A stretch of DNA of 64,000 nucleotides from Micropterus salmoides. Lineage: Eukaryota > Chordata > Actinopteri > Centrarchiformes > Centrarchidae. This document shows, piece by piece, positions 40,120 to 54,000 of this stretch. The notes beneath the pieces were generated by a model, which worked only from the letters and a program-made list of their open reading frames with translations, had not been told where the DNA came from and searched no databases. The translations under genes and the position numbers were made by a program. How positions within the stretch are numbered: the first letter of the stretch is position 1; each line of letters opens with the position of its first letter. The stretch lies in assembly GCF_014851395.1 (NCBI RefSeq), contig NW_024041262.1:15987671-16051670 (forward strand), given 5' to 3'.

Positions 40120-40720
40120 ACAACCCCTGGTGGACGTGACTGAGGGGAAAAGTTTGCCAGTTTGCCAGAAATGGACTCAGGGAGAGATATATGGAGGAGG
40201 AGGGAAGAAGAAAGAGAAAACTTGACGTTCCTCGAGTTCATTTTCAACAGTTTAGGAGCGTTAATCATCACATTACTGTTGATTAAAGGGTTTTACGTCT
40301 CTAATCAGAACGTTGACAGGCAGATCAAAGAGCGAAACACAAATTTCTTGCCTTTTAATTATCTGTACAACACCACACCTCAGGCAGCTCTTCCCTGCCT
40401 ATCTACTCAAACTCAGCGAAAGACTGCGAAAGGAGATCTAACACTTTACAACAGTTCATTATCCAATAAATTGGGAGATGGGGGAGAGAACACACCAACA
40501 CACACACAATTACACACACCCGCACACAAAGCTTTTAGGCTTTATGATTTGTGAAGACCTGGAGGAGGCTTGCAGTCTTCTTTATTAACATGTCCCGAAT
40601 TGGAACACCTTAATTATGTTTGTCAAAATCGGACTTGGCATCAAGCTCATTTGCATGTTTTGACAAGGCCTGTTGGGAGCCTCCCTATATTTTTCTTCAG
40701 AGTGCTAGGAGTATTTAGCG
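40120..40720. other. conserved-looking non-coding block with octamer and TCF-like motifs
   Basis: The block holds a perfect octamer ATTTGCAT at 40649-40656, AGATCAAAG at 40322-40330, and TTAATCATCACATTACTG followed by TTGATTAAAGG. A 130-codon open frame (40162-40554) overlaps it but ends in low-complexity sequence and has no known family. Regulatory function is inferred. Confidence 0.3.
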
Positions 40721-41879
40721 CTTTTCAACACCTACTGATAATAGATTGTGGTTGTAAAGAAATAACTTGGTAAATGTGATTCTTGGATCCACCCACCCTA
40801 ACACTGTTTGTCTGTTAAAGTCAGAACTGATGCAACCAGTGAGTGGAGTACATACAAAGGAGCCTCTAAACTGTCTTGATCAATGCTTGATCATAACTCC
40901 TGTTCAAACCAATGAGGATGTGATGCCTTCCGCTGGCTGACTCTTCTTGCCCAGCTGTTCCCTGTCAAGTGGTTTAAACTACTTTTAGAAGATTTGGCAT
41001 CGCTTTGGAGGTTCTCAAAAGTCATACATGTTCCTTAGCACATTCTGCGCCACAACAGATTGCTACCTGATTCATGATCACATCCTATTTGAATATAAGA
41101 ACCCAACGGACCACTCCCTCCCCTCCCCGATTAACAGCTCACTAAATTAGTCCTCGTTACGTCGATGATATGCAAAACAAGCATGGTCGAAAACAAACAA
41201 ATAATCTGTGGGGACACAGGACTGTCGGCAGCAATTTAGCAAGGGAGAAAAGGGGGGGCATGAAAGCAAAACATCAAACATTAGACTGAATGGAAGGCGC
41301 AGGCCATTAGAAGTGGTTGCACTGACAGGATCTGACAGTTGGAAACACTTACAGATTATTTTCCTCAAACTTTGCATTCATTAATACTCATGAGCTGAAG
41401 AAGGACTCCTAAAACACAGCAACAAGGAGAGAGCTGGGCTACGTGTTGAAGCTGGCTGCAGAGTGACAGGTTGCACCACGGAGGCCAGTTCAATCTTGTT
41501 TTCTTGGTGCCAATTAGTACTGTAACTAGGTTCCTGGTTACCTCTGTTCTGCTTCAGCTCTTCTCAATGAAATTTGAATTTGGAACATAAAGCCTAGTTT
41601 GTTAACATTTTTCCTTTAAGATTCAGTACCTCAACTAATGCAATCTAATGAGTGAGAAAAAAATTCATAGAGAAACCTCAAAAGTTAATGTAAACTGAGC
41701 AAATGTAACAATACAGTCTTGTGAAAGTAATGTTCACATACATCAATCATAGTAACCTTGGTTTAGTGATTCCAATAGCTCCTTTTGTGGGGTCTTGGGA
41801 TTGCTTTCACCAGCAGGCGAACCAATCAGAGCCTCTGATGAGACCAAAATTGCTGACATAACACGTCATAGTGAAACAC

Positions 41880-42120
41880 TTCTAAATCACTTCTCACCGG
41901 TTTGATCTGCTCTGTGCTACGTGATGCGGCTTCCATCAAAAATAGACTAATTACCTATTCTCTGTGGAACGGAGTGGAGAACCGTGTCTGGGAAGCTTCT
42001 GGGACGCACCGAGACCGCGTCTGGTGGAATCACATGCATTGACTAGAATGGCTGCGATTAGCTCTGGCTGCCGCGGCACAGCTGCAATGCAACGCAAGCG
42101 GATTCAGTGGACTTTGTAGG
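41880..42120. other. conserved-looking non-coding block
   Basis: The sequence is CpG-bearing and non-repetitive (GAGACCGCGTCTGG, GGCTGCCGCGGCAC). The inverted-repeat-like core TGCCGCGGCA lies near 42070-42079. No coding frame is apparent. Confidence 0.22.
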
Positions 42121-43028
42121 TTAACACTGTCAACAATTGTAACTGAAATTTTGACTGCATTTTCCTTAATTATCATGTCCAAATGAGTGGTTAAAATAAT
42201 CCTATTATACTGAGAAATTGTTAAAAATCTTTCTGATCACTCTAAAAGACTTGAATTGTTTCCAGCCAGGAATTAAGTTGTTAGGTAACCACAACTGACA
42301 GGAATGACGATGATGAGGAAAGCAACACATTAAAGACCAAGACTGTAAAAATCTTAACTTCCCTTGAACTTTAAGAAAGAAAGTCAACTTTCTGGTGATA
42401 TGAAAATAAAATACTTGTTCTCTATTTGTCATGTATTGTAGAACTGAAAATAAAATTCAGATTTCTTTTATTATAGCATAACTTTAATATTTCATGTTAA
42501 TGGAGGCATACAATAAACTCTTAACTCAATGCAACAGTCATAGTTGCCCTCTTGTGCTGATGATACATCAAATTCTCTTTAGAAAATCTAAGGTGCTCTG
42601 ACAATTTCTTTTGAGCAAGCAACAGTGGAGACTCTTACGAGAACACTGCGTCATTGTGTCTGCTCTGACAGACAGCACAAGCAGAAGTTTGTGTTTTACT
42701 ATACCATAATACCATCACACTTCCCTGCTCTGGCAAAAAGAAAATAATACTGCTATTATAGGGGGAATAAGAGGCACAGAGGGCACTCACAAAGAGGGAC
42801 ACATCATGCGCCTCATTTAACAATGACCAGGGTCACAGAGTGAAGGCAGATTATTGTCAGCTTCCACTGTGAATACACACAACATGGCACGGCACGTCAG
42901 GGCTGACATTGTTTATTTGTGCTAACTTTATATTGTTCCTTTATAAAATATAGTCCTTTACAGTGCTGAATAATTAAATCCTTTAGGCATTCTCATTGAA
43001 AGCCTCATCTAAGATTGATGGAACTTCT

Positions 43029-43032
<4 letters not shown>

Positions 43033-43103
<71 letters not shown>
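43033..43103. repeat. compound AT/CA microsatellite
   Basis: A perfect AT repeat of about 17 units (43033-43067) passes directly into a CA repeat with one TATA interruption (43067-43103). Confidence 0.97.
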
Positions 43104-45759
43104 TTTTAGCAAAGTGCTAAAAAAAAAAGATATACGTATATCTATAAATGTTTACAAGCACAATCAACTAAAATGTGGCTCTCAGCATTTCTTTATTCTA
43201 CAGTATAGACCAAAGGCAACTTCAAGTCGTTGCTTTAATACTGCTGTTCTAAGAAAACACACAGGCCTTCACATTGTACTTGTATTTTAAATCAAGAAGC
43301 TTATATACAAAGAGGAGAAGAATATATCCAGAATCTCCTGACCAGCAGACACAGAGGGAACAACACATGTGTTGAATTCCTGAATGTGTCTGTTAACTGA
43401 CATAAATGTAATATAACACTGTGCAGCACTGCTGGGGTGACAAGGTGTCTCCTGTTCCTCATCATTAGCTAAAGCAGGCTTAACTGAATACCCAACACGC
43501 CTGCCACTATCTTCCACACTAATGAAGCATATCTAAGTTTTGAGACATGGCAGAACTAATTTAATCTACCTTCTAAGGGGCCTTAGCACCATCAAATTAA
43601 TTATTCATAGAGGACATGATATTATAACTCAATTGTCAACTCAGTAGCTGGCCCTTTTTTTAACCTTCCTCTTCCTGTCGCTCTCTTTTGTCTTGGACTC
43701 TCTTTCTTTTAAAGCAAGTCCTTCGCTTTTAATCTATAACTGAGCAATACACATTGTGATTGCAGCTGCTGAACAAAATTATTTCCTTTTTTGTGTTTCT
43801 TTTTTAAGTTTGCAGATGACGGTGACAATAGGGTAGGGGAGAGTTTCTACAATTGTAGCGGCTCCCTGAGGGTTTTACGGTATGCTGAGGGGCCAGTTTC
43901 ACCACAGAGACAAAAGTAAGACGCAGAGAGAGAGTCATCAAGTGTGCAATAACACAACCTTAGATACATTTTATTTAAACCTGGCAAAGCTAATCTTGCC
44001 ATAATGTTGCTTCGACAGGTTGACCACCAGGAGCTTGGTGAAAATTTCCTTTACCACACAGTGGTTCTTTTAGCCAGGTGTCATTTTCTCTTCAGGGGTA
44101 GGATGTTGGTATGAGGCCCTGTCATGACTGACAGGAACAGCAGCAGCCAGGCATGGCTACAACACCCTATAGTGCGAAACTAATACTAATATGCTGATTC
44201 TTCATATAAGTATGTGGATCCTCTGAACAAATCAGCATGTGGTCCTCACAGCCAGGCAACCAAAAGAAAAAATAATCAACAACTCTAATGCTTTCAACAT
44301 ATTTATTGTGTATCCATGCAAGATGCTACAAGATTAATCCATGCCACAGTACACTTGTATATACATATTCTCTGCCCCATAAATACACATGCAGATACAC
44401 ATTCAAACCACATGAGTGTGTAACAACTCTGCAGCTTGTCAAAAGACAAGATCTGGTTTTAAGAATATTAGACTGGAAAGACTGCAACGAAATAGTCTCA
44501 CAGCCACACAGGAGCAGTCACATGCTGTTTACATTGCGTCAGATCGCAACATTTTTGGATAGACCAGCAGGTGGCAGACCAAACCAAACAGTTTTTCTGT
44601 CTCTCAACTTTGTGATCCTGTATTGTTAGAAAAGAGCAATTGACCTACACCTACACTACGTAAACTTTTATATGAGGGGTGGATGGGAGCAGTGAGAATC
44701 AACAATTCAGTCTGTGTGCAGGCCAGAGAACTAAAACAATGAGGTAAAACCTGAGCTATGAGCAAACCCTTTCACACAAAGAGTCATCTGATTCACTGTT
44801 AATGCAAAAAAAACAGAGCTGATTGCAGGTTTAAAAGGTTCTTTGTGGTACTTTTGGCCAGTAATAGCACAATGTACACAATGTTTTTATGAGGTTTCTC
44901 GTTAATCAATTGATCGATGGTTGGTGAGGGTTTATGCTCAAAGAAGCATAGCAATGCATCAACAAAGGCCAAGTAAGAAGAAGTGTCCAAGCTAGGAAAC
45001 ATGGGTGTAAACAATTTAAGATTTGGATCATGAAGAAGGAAATTCATTCAAAATGCTTGTTAGACCTCAAGGACACACACAATGAATATTGATGGGGAAC
45101 ACTGAATGCAAACATAACTTTTGTTTACAAGAAAACTCCACAGGGGAACTTTAATTGAACAGACACAATTTTAAGAAACTACTATTTCCGTTTTGAAAGT
45201 GCACCAACAACTTCAGTATATGGGAATATTTATAAAAAATATCTTGGAAACTAGCACACTGTACACTGTCTCTCAAGGTTTATATGTAACATATCTAGTA
45301 TGATGAATAGCTGCAGACCCAAGCAGACATCATCAAATAAATCAATTTCTTTGACAACTTTAACAACAGCACTCAAGCTGAACAGCAGAGTAAAATTCAA
45401 GTACGTCAAATGTGTGTCCTTTGACTGATGAAATGTATGCCAAGGTAGTAAAATCTCTCCTTTCAGAGAGTTTTCAATAACCAGCATTTAAAAGGTTAAG
45501 TGGATGAGAAATCTTTTCAGTGTAGTTATGAAAAACAATTCAGTGGGTATTTTAAAAGTGAACAGCATTTTGAAATAAATCTCAATTCTGATTACCTACA
45601 AAATATTAATAGGTTATTAGGTGCATATCTAAGGTTATGTAGGTTTATCAATGTTAGAAAAAAAAAGTAGTTCCTCTGGCAGTACATCTCCAGCAAGCAT
45701 AATCTGCATGGGAGCTAGGATATGATACAGTGCAGCTATTACAACAGCAATATGAGCCG

Positions 45760-46030
45760 TGACAGTGGGCCTTTGCATGCTCCATCCCCTGATTGTAATT
45801 GAGGCCGACGCGTGACAGCCCCCCATGTGCCCTCTCTGCAGTGGCCTGGGGCATAGGGCGGGCTGACAGAGGAGGCACCGGAGACAGTGGCACAGGGTCC
45901 TGGCCTGGCACGGCCATGGCATGGTACCCTTAGGGGCACTGACCCTCCCCCTCTCAACCCACCGCAACTTTCGCTGTCTCACCTCTGTCACCAGGCATCT
46001 CGGAGGCTAACGAGAGGGCAGCCGAGACTG
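45760..46030. other. GC-rich non-coding block
   Basis: This is the most GC-rich part of the middle of the window, with CpG near 45806 (GGCCGACGCGTGAC). Open frames occur on both strands, as expected when GC content lowers stop frequency. None has a recognisable domain. Confidence 0.22.
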
Positions 46031-49000
46031 CTTAACAATTCCGCTACATCCGTTGGCTGGGTATGCAAGCAGCTCTTTTTTCCTCTCTTCCCTCAGTGTC
46101 TCCCACACTCCCCCTGCTCTGAGACCTTTGGTGAAATAAGTGTCAGCCTGAAGAGACAGGCACTCATCAACACTTTATACCTGGGAGGTATATTAATGCT
46201 GTGATGGTTTTCTGGAAGTGGAAAGAGAAAAAAAGCTTTGTCCTCATAGAGAGAGATAAAGGACAAAGCCTTGGACAACTTCTGAGGATGTTAACTTTGG
46301 TTGTGTTTATGTGGACATAATGTTAAAAAGCTTAAGGCAGAAGCAAAGACCAAAAATGATCCTATGTCTAGTAGTATCTCCAAAGACACTGGAAATACTA
46401 ATACTTGGTCATGTGTTTTTAAATGAAGCTACATTTATATGAAGTTTCTCCAGATCAATATGTCACTGAGATATATATAGGAATAACATGATGTTGGAGA
46501 GAGAGCAAGGGAGTTTCAGGCAGAGAACAAGTGTGTGAGAAAGAACGAGAAAATGTATTAGTTCCTAGATCCTACCCACCAGGATCCAAGTTATAAATGA
46601 AACTTCACTTCTACAACAAGTGGAGCTAGAAGCCTACAGGGGCCTAGTGGTATCCAGTCAGAGATACATAATTAAAGGAACACGGAGAGGGAGCATGTTA
46701 TTACCAATGTTTTCATTAGGCCAAGTTAACACATTGGTCTCCCCCAAGACCTACAGACAACAGACAAGGAAGGGGATGGAATAGGATGCTGCCTATCGGG
46801 GTCTAAAACACTGTTCAAGAACTGTTCGCATTAGTGCTAGTTCTGCATCTTTTCATTCTGGCCATAGCACTACTCTATAACCACATTTAATTTTGACATC
46901 AGAAATATGAAAAAGCATGCACAGGCCTGCTTTTTTTCATGATATTTTTACTCTTTTCCCCAACATCCAGGCTTAAATTAGCCAGGATTTTTAAGATCAG
47001 GGACTGTTTTTTAGGCTATGAAAAATGGATTAAATGAAGAGGAAGTCTGGCCTAATGAGCTCCCTGGGCTATGGAGCAGCAGGGACCGTGAGGGGAAAGA
47101 AGGGAGACGAGGCAAGCCTTTGAGGAAGAAGGGGCCGCAGCCATGCCCAAAGTGTGCCAGCTTCTCCTCGCTTTAGCGCCAATGGCACAGACGGCACCTG
47201 GGCAAAGCCTGGCCACCCTTGTCCTGTGCCAAAGGAGAAGAGAGGCAGAGGAGCAAGTTAGTGTTGAACCTGAAAAGTTATATTGGCCATCTTGTTCTTC
47301 TTTGAGGTACTTTTATATTTTGACTTATTTTTTGCTGATGATTCAGTCCTTCAATGGGGGATTTCTGTACTGTGTTCTGCATTGTGTGTCAGCCTATTTA
47401 TGTCCTTTTATTAGCAACACTGTGGAAAACAAGTTGGAAATACTGAAAATGGCCCAAAAAAAGAGCGGTGTTTCAAATGTGTCAAAAACAGCATAGACCC
47501 GATAACAAAAAAGCAGTACAGAGGACTATCCCTTGCTGAGTTCAAATCAAGTTGTACCTTAGGTTTCTTAGCCAACTTTTATAGGTTTTGACCATTATTT
47601 TTCTTTTTCAGATATTCTCTTTGAAGTCTGATTTTGGGTGAACTGCTCTCTGTTTATTTAGGTTAAATCGCAGCTGTGATTCACCCACAACCTAGACACA
47701 ATACTGTTGGAATATTGGAACACCAGCCAAAATGTCTTGAGATGCGCTACATTTTAAGACGGTCATCCTGAATACAGACTGAAGTTCCCATTATTGGTAG
47801 TGAGAAAAAGAGTCACTTAAATTTTCATTTAATTTTAATACAACCCCCTCATTTCAATGTATGGTAGTATATTATATATGGAGAATAAGTTAGGATACTT
47901 GTTTTGCTAACACTGATGCTGAATTTATAAACAGTAGACTCTGATTTTTGCATTGTTTTCATGTCCCTATACTTTTTTAGTTAAAACCATTTTTCATTTG
48001 GTATTTTATGCTCTCTAAGTTGGACTTTTGACCGAAACACCTTGTAATATGATGTACTGAATATCACAACTACAGCCTCAGAGATTACCATGGCATTTCA
48101 TCTGAATAGTGTCTGAATACGGTCTGAACAAAAAAGTGAACACTAAGATTAAAAATGTTTTGCATTCATATGTATGAATTTATATGTAGAGCTATACTGA
48201 TTGCACTGTACTGCACAGGTGTTCATGGCACTGTATCTATTATAGAATACTGTATGTTAGCAAAATCTATTGTTTAGTACAACATATTTTTTCTCAAAAT
48301 GTGTTCACTGCGCTACTTAACTAACTAAATAGTAATCTGAACTGCAAAAAGTTTGCTGAAAGTAATCTTTAAATATTTTTAATCTTTTTAGTCAGGGCTT
48401 CCTGTCATGAAAATCACTGGCATAAGAGGAAAGTCACAGGAGTTGTGTAAAAAAAACTATATTAAGATATAAATACGTAATGTTGCTGGAGTCATATTTT
48501 CTGTGTAATTCACCTTTTTCATCTTTTCATTTGTCACATACTGTATACAGGCAAAGACACCAGACCAGGCAGGTTGCCACCATGGGATACACAAGGTCAG
48601 GACGAGTCTTTATGCCCAAGGAATGTCAACAACTGTCCACAGCAGTGGAAAAGAGGAGGTGGGGTCTATGGAGTGGGGAAGAGGAAAGGTAGGAAAAAGG
48701 AAGGAATTACACTGGCAGGTAGTGGCTCCTGGGTGCCAGCCAAAATAAAGAAAGAAGGAAAGAGAAAACAAAATAGGGGCTTTCATTCACCGTTAAGAGA
48801 TACAAGTAGGAACAGAGAGAGAGAGAACGAGGCAGAGAGAGAGAAGAACAGCTATGGAGAGGACAGGAAGAGGTTGGGGGTGTAGCTGGCACATTCTTTA
48901 GCTACTTTTCCTGACAGCGATTAGGACATGTCAGAGCCTCTCAACCTGCCAATCCTCTGCGCTCATAGGAGGCCTGTCTTTACAAATAGCCCAGATTAAA

Positions 49001-52000
49001 ATACCACACTCCCAGGGCACAGGCCTTGACCCCAACCTACCCTACATTGCCACATGTCTACCCACCCTGTTGAGAAGGGAGGGAGGAGAGAAAGAGTGAG
49101 GAAGGCTGGCAAGAGTGAGAGATGTTATAAGAGACAAATGGATAAGGAGTACTTGGACATTTGGTTAGGAATGGATAAGCTGACCTAAAAAAAAAAAAAA
49201 ACAGCATGGAAAAAGAGAGAACTGAGGAAGAGCAAACGAAACCAGCAAGAAATAAAAAAGAAAAAACAAAAACAAAAAAACAAAAAAATTTTTATATAAA
49301 TCTATACATTTGAAGTCTAACCCTGTATGTGCTTTCTCTTCTGGGATCCCCTATGCATTCATCCTTCGTACTGTGCATAGAGTATGTCTCCCACACTGCT
49401 AATAACTTAGACATTGTTGCATTTGTTTAGAGGGTATACATTTTTTAATTTCTGTCATATTTCGGTGTTAGTTAGACTCCATTAAACAGCAGAACAGCAG
49501 AAACTCAAGAACAAACAACTCTTGATTTGTGTGCATATAGTTCACTTGTACTGCACTTGAGATGCACAACAACGCAGCTTGCTTAGGCTAAGCTAGATAA
49601 CAAAGCACCGAGAAGTGCAATAGGTTTTCAGCTCAAGCCTTCTGTGCACGTCGACTTGTATATCTGTATGAAGCAGACATATGCAAACAGAGAATAACGA
49701 GTCCAACGTGTCCCTGATCTATCTGGTGCCAATGTGAATTGTCTGTCCTGACACTGAAAAATGACCTATCTCAGCAAGATTTGGAGGGGGGCCGGTGTGT
49801 GTGACAGTCACCAGCACCGTGCTGACAGCCCAATAGAGTAGAGGAGGAAAGCATCATTAGGATCACACACACATAAATATACAAATACACACATCAACGC
49901 ACAAATATTCATGTACAAAATACTCACATACACTCCATCAGACATGTGAAATTGTGTGCATGCCTGCTTGCACAGAAAAAAAGAAAGAAAACATTTCTTG
50001 ACTGATATTTTCTACCTCAAACAGAGCATGACGTTGTGGCCGCTGTCATGTCACAGTGGCAAGCACACTGTGGCAGAGCCAGACAAGGCTAAACACAACC
50101 AAAACAGATTAAATGATACACCACATCTTAGTTATACATAGCCTTAATATAAACATAAACACATGACTGAGCATAACTCCACAGGGAATGAAATAATATA
50201 ACAATATTAAAATAGATTAGCCTGAAATTACCTGACAGCCTTGTAAGCTAAAAATCAATGTCCATATGGTGTCATGAAGAAAAGCACAGGCTTCTCTCAA
50301 GCAAGGTTAGAAACCAATTCAAATCAGCGTGAATATGTTTGGTGGATCTAACTAAAGAGAGAAATTAACCCACAGGGACTGATGCCAAATACGGTACATC
50401 AAATCAGACCTAAACCTCTTTGTTTATTTTTAACTCTAAATAGTAGTCAAATGATCTTTGAAACATGAACAGCGTGTGAGAAGATGGGCTTGACAACAGT
50501 ATTAGCTCACCACGATGAATTTAAATGAGCAAACTTGGGGAGTTGACAGACGAGTTTTGCTCATGAGTCCGTCTCCTGAGAGGAGATGACAACTGAATGA
50601 TGTGCAATTAGGCCCATCGCTTGCTTAATTGTCCAAACAAGGGCCAAAGGAGACAAACAACAGGGATAAAAGCAAACCTACATGGAAACCTTTTACATAA
50701 AGGCTTCTACAACATCACTGATGAGAGGAATTTACTGAGACCAACCAGTAAAACTGAAAAGACTGCTCAAAGCTCAAGTGCTGCTCAACCAAACTTTTTC
50801 TGATATTTTGACCTAACAAGCACCTAATTAGTTAGAAATATTTAATGTCTACAATGAGTTTTTGTGGGGCTGCTGTCTGTTTATATTCTTGCCAGAAACA
50901 GGGAGAAACTCCGATTTCTGTACAAGCTTTTTTTGATAAATAACTTGGGTTTCTATGCTGTTGGTTCATTCTGTATTCCTCATTACAGAAAAGGAAGCAA
51001 AGGTCGAAGAGAAGGAAGGAGGGATACAAGGAGGTGACAGAGATCTCCAGTGACATGTTGAGACATAAACAGCTGATAGTTATCTGTGCACCAAGCCCAG
51101 GTGATGTTGCTGTGAGTTAGGGTTACAGCAATGATGTCTGAGATGGGAAAAACAAAATCCGAAGACATTGTACGACAGACAACCTTCACTCTTCTCTGAG
51201 TTATCAAGTGGCCAAAGCCAAGAAATAGGTCATCTTGATAGCTGACTTAGCTATACTACACAGAAAACTTAGCATACTTACTTCCAAGGATAGGTCATAT
51301 CTAGTGACTATTCAGTCATGTTTATGACTTGATAAAAAAACCTTAGCTTAAATAACTTAAAGCATTTGCTTTGAGTTGTTTTACCACTGTGAAACTGACA
51401 ATCCCTCCCCAAGAAAACAGTGGAGTTACTAAATCCAAAAATGGCATGACCTGAACAGAGGAGTGTCTCAGTTTGCAAGTCAGATTACTTCAAGACTGGA
51501 AGTTGAATTTCCACCTAGAGGTGGGAACACCGCAACACATCCTACACCCTCTTTTCTCCACTCAGGTCATGCTCTCCAAAAAAGTACAAAAAAGCCCCTC
51601 ACCTAATTAAAATAACACGGGAAAAAAACCTGTCTGCCAGCTGCATAGTATTCATTCAGTATATCATACCTAGACGGAACAAGCATATAATGTATAATGT
51701 ATAGCCCACTCGCCCACCACACGTGAAAAATATGTACATATTCCAAAACAATGAGGTGGTACACAAGAGCGAGTGGCAAGCGGGAGAGGGAAAGAGTGTG
51801 TGTGTGCCTATGTGTGCAGACAAACTCCTGATAGTGACCCCAAACCTCATCTCCAGGGCATAAATAAACATGTGTGTGAGCACGCCTGTGGATTATAATC
51901 AGAGAGAAAAGGGAATCAAATTTATTCTGCAGCTGTCATTAATATTTCAGAGCTGTTACTGTAGCCCATGTGAAAGAGCATGAATGATTAATTTAGACAT

Positions 52001-52124
52001 CACCTCTGTCACAATCCCTTACCCAGCCTGGCCCGTGATCCACCTTTGAGAATAGTAAACAAAAGGTGGGCTTCTCCCTCGTTTTTTGTTTTGGTCTGGT
52101 TTGGGCTGTTCTTGCCCGACAAGT

Positions 52125-52163
52125 GGAGGGGTGGTGGGGGGTGGTGGGGGGGGGGGGGGGGGG
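52125..52163. repeat. G-rich tract with 18-base G run
   Basis: Repeated GGTGG and GGGG blocks end in 18 consecutive G (52146-52163). It can form a G-quadruplex on the plus strand. Confidence 0.93.
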
Positions 52164-52994
52164 TACTGTGTTGTTGGATAAGTTAGCTGTCTTAGTGGTT
52201 TGCCTGTGACATTCAGGTTTTAAGTGAATAAGTGAACAGCAGTTGCTAGGTGTGGGGGGACAAATCCACAAGTGGAAGCAAAAGTTATTGTAGCATCATG
52301 CGTAAGTAAGAATTTATGTACACAAAAGTGTGTGTGTGTTCAGGTTGTAGGGAATGGAGGTGGTTGCTGATTTCTTAGCCACTGCTGCTTTTTGGGCTAA
52401 AATCAAAGTGGAACTCTGGCCGTTCCAAAACGACTATTAATGCCCTGTCTATCTGTTTTCTCACTGACAACAAAGCTCAAGATAACGGCACTAACAGCAT
52501 AAACCAAACACAACCTATTCAACCCATTAGTCTTCAAACCAGATACACCAATACCCCAAAACACTCACCAGTTAACACCCTCATTCCAAGTCGATGGATG
52601 AGCATCTTAGCCGCTGATGGATGGGGGGGCATCCATGAGGTCCTATCAAACTGACATGTGCCCCATACCTGTGTTTTTTTGATTTGTGTTTGGGCTTTGT
52701 GTGACGCTTGTCTGACAAGTGGAGATCACAAGGAGACAGGATCCATCTATCAGACCGCTGATGCCACTGCTTCCACTGCTGCCGTCTCCAGGGCCTGAGG
52801 GTGTGGTGCATATGTCTGTGTGTAGGTGGTTGTGTGTCTGTGTGTGTAGGAGAAAGTGAAAGTAAGTTTGTGTACAGTCTATATTTGTCTATCAGAAGAT
52901 TGACTCAGTGTTTTTAGAGCATCTGTGCAAGAAAGCAAATTTATAAGGTTTATGGTTTAGGTTTATGTTTTAGAATGTTATATAGGAAGTGTTA

Positions 52995-52995
<1 letters not shown>

Positions 52996-53033
<38 letters not shown>
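52996..53033. repeat. GT microsatellite
   Basis: Uninterrupted TG repeat of about 19 units. Confidence 0.97.
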
Positions 53034-53034
<1 letters not shown>

Positions 53035-53500
53035 CTACCTGCTGAGCAGTGAGCCCACAGGGGCAAAGCGAGGAAGGATGACACTGATGCGATGTGTTGC
53101 CATGTGCCCTGGGGTGGTTTTGGTGTGGTTGTCATTTTGTTGTTTTCGTAGAGCTCCCCCTTCGTCATACCCCGCATTATTCAAATAACGCGCTTTAAAG
53201 TTCCATAAATAAATAATGAATTCACAACGAGATGGATTGATGAGCAGTGATGGAGAGGCATTTGGTTTTTTTTCCCCACACATATTTCTTGTTGTTTGGA
53301 CAAAGTCTTTGACAGGCACTTGTCTCTTGGGAGATTGAGCTTATCAGAAAAAGAAGTGCTGGGTTAGAAGGATGCTGTCTCGCTGAGCTGTGTATGCATG
53401 CATGTGTGTAAGTCTATTCTAATTCAAAACCATGGGTTAGCTTTTTAAAAATAAAGAAGTTCCACTCTCTAAAATAGTTATCTGGATAAACTGGCTGTGT

Positions 53501-54000
53501 NNNNNNNNNNNNNNNNNNNNNNNNNNNNNNNNNNNNNNNNNNNNNNNNNNNNNNNNNNNNNNNNNNNNNNNNNNNNNNNNNNNNNNNNNNNNNNNNNNNN
53601 NNNNNNNNNNNNNNNNNNNNNNNNNNNNNNNNNNNNNNNNNNNNNNNNNNNNNNNNNNNNNNNNNNNNNNNNNNNNNNNNNNNNNNNNNNNNNNNNNNNN
53701 NNNNNNNNNNNNNNNNNNNNNNNNNNNNNNNNNNNNNNNNNNNNNNNNNNNNNNNNNNNNNNNNNNNNNNNNNNNNNNNNNNNNNNNNNNNNNNNNNNNN
53801 NNNNNNNNNNNNNNNNNNNNNNNNNNNNNNNNNNNNNNNNNNNNNNNNNNNNNNNNNNNNNNNNNNNNNNNNNNNNNNNNNNNNNNNNNNNNNNNNNNNN
53901 NNNNNNNNNNNNNNNNNNNNNNNNNNNNNNNNNNNNNNNNNNNNNNNNNNNNNNNNNNNNNNNNNNNNNNNNNNNNNNNNNNNNNNNNNNNNNNNNNNNN
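53501..54000. other. assembly gap, 500 N
   Basis: There are exactly 500 N between CTGGCTGTGT and ACCTTTTCAT. The round number suggests a placeholder rather than a measured size. The gap lies about 620 bases downstream (in gene direction) of the vti1a microexon and may contain the missing SNARE-motif exon. Confidence 0.99.

Noticed and set aside
40162..40554. Open frame of 130 codons with a hydrophobic stretch
   Set aside because: The C-terminal part is CA-repeat-derived (THTQLHTPAH), no known family fits, and the DNA looks like a non-coding conserved block.
45635..46204. Overlapping open frames on both strands in GC-rich sequence
   Set aside because: Several frames are open at once, which reflects composition rather than coding.
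47143..47496. Open frame of 117 codons on the plus strand
   Set aside because: The first third is GC-rich and the rest is AT-rich intron sequence. No domain or splice support.
52568..52811. Minus-strand frame followed by a GTGAGTG-like donor near 52567, considered for the missing vti1a exon
   Set aside because: The encoded residues do not resemble the Vti1a SNARE start (LLDNTERLERSSR-like), and the junction residues before the donor are wrong.
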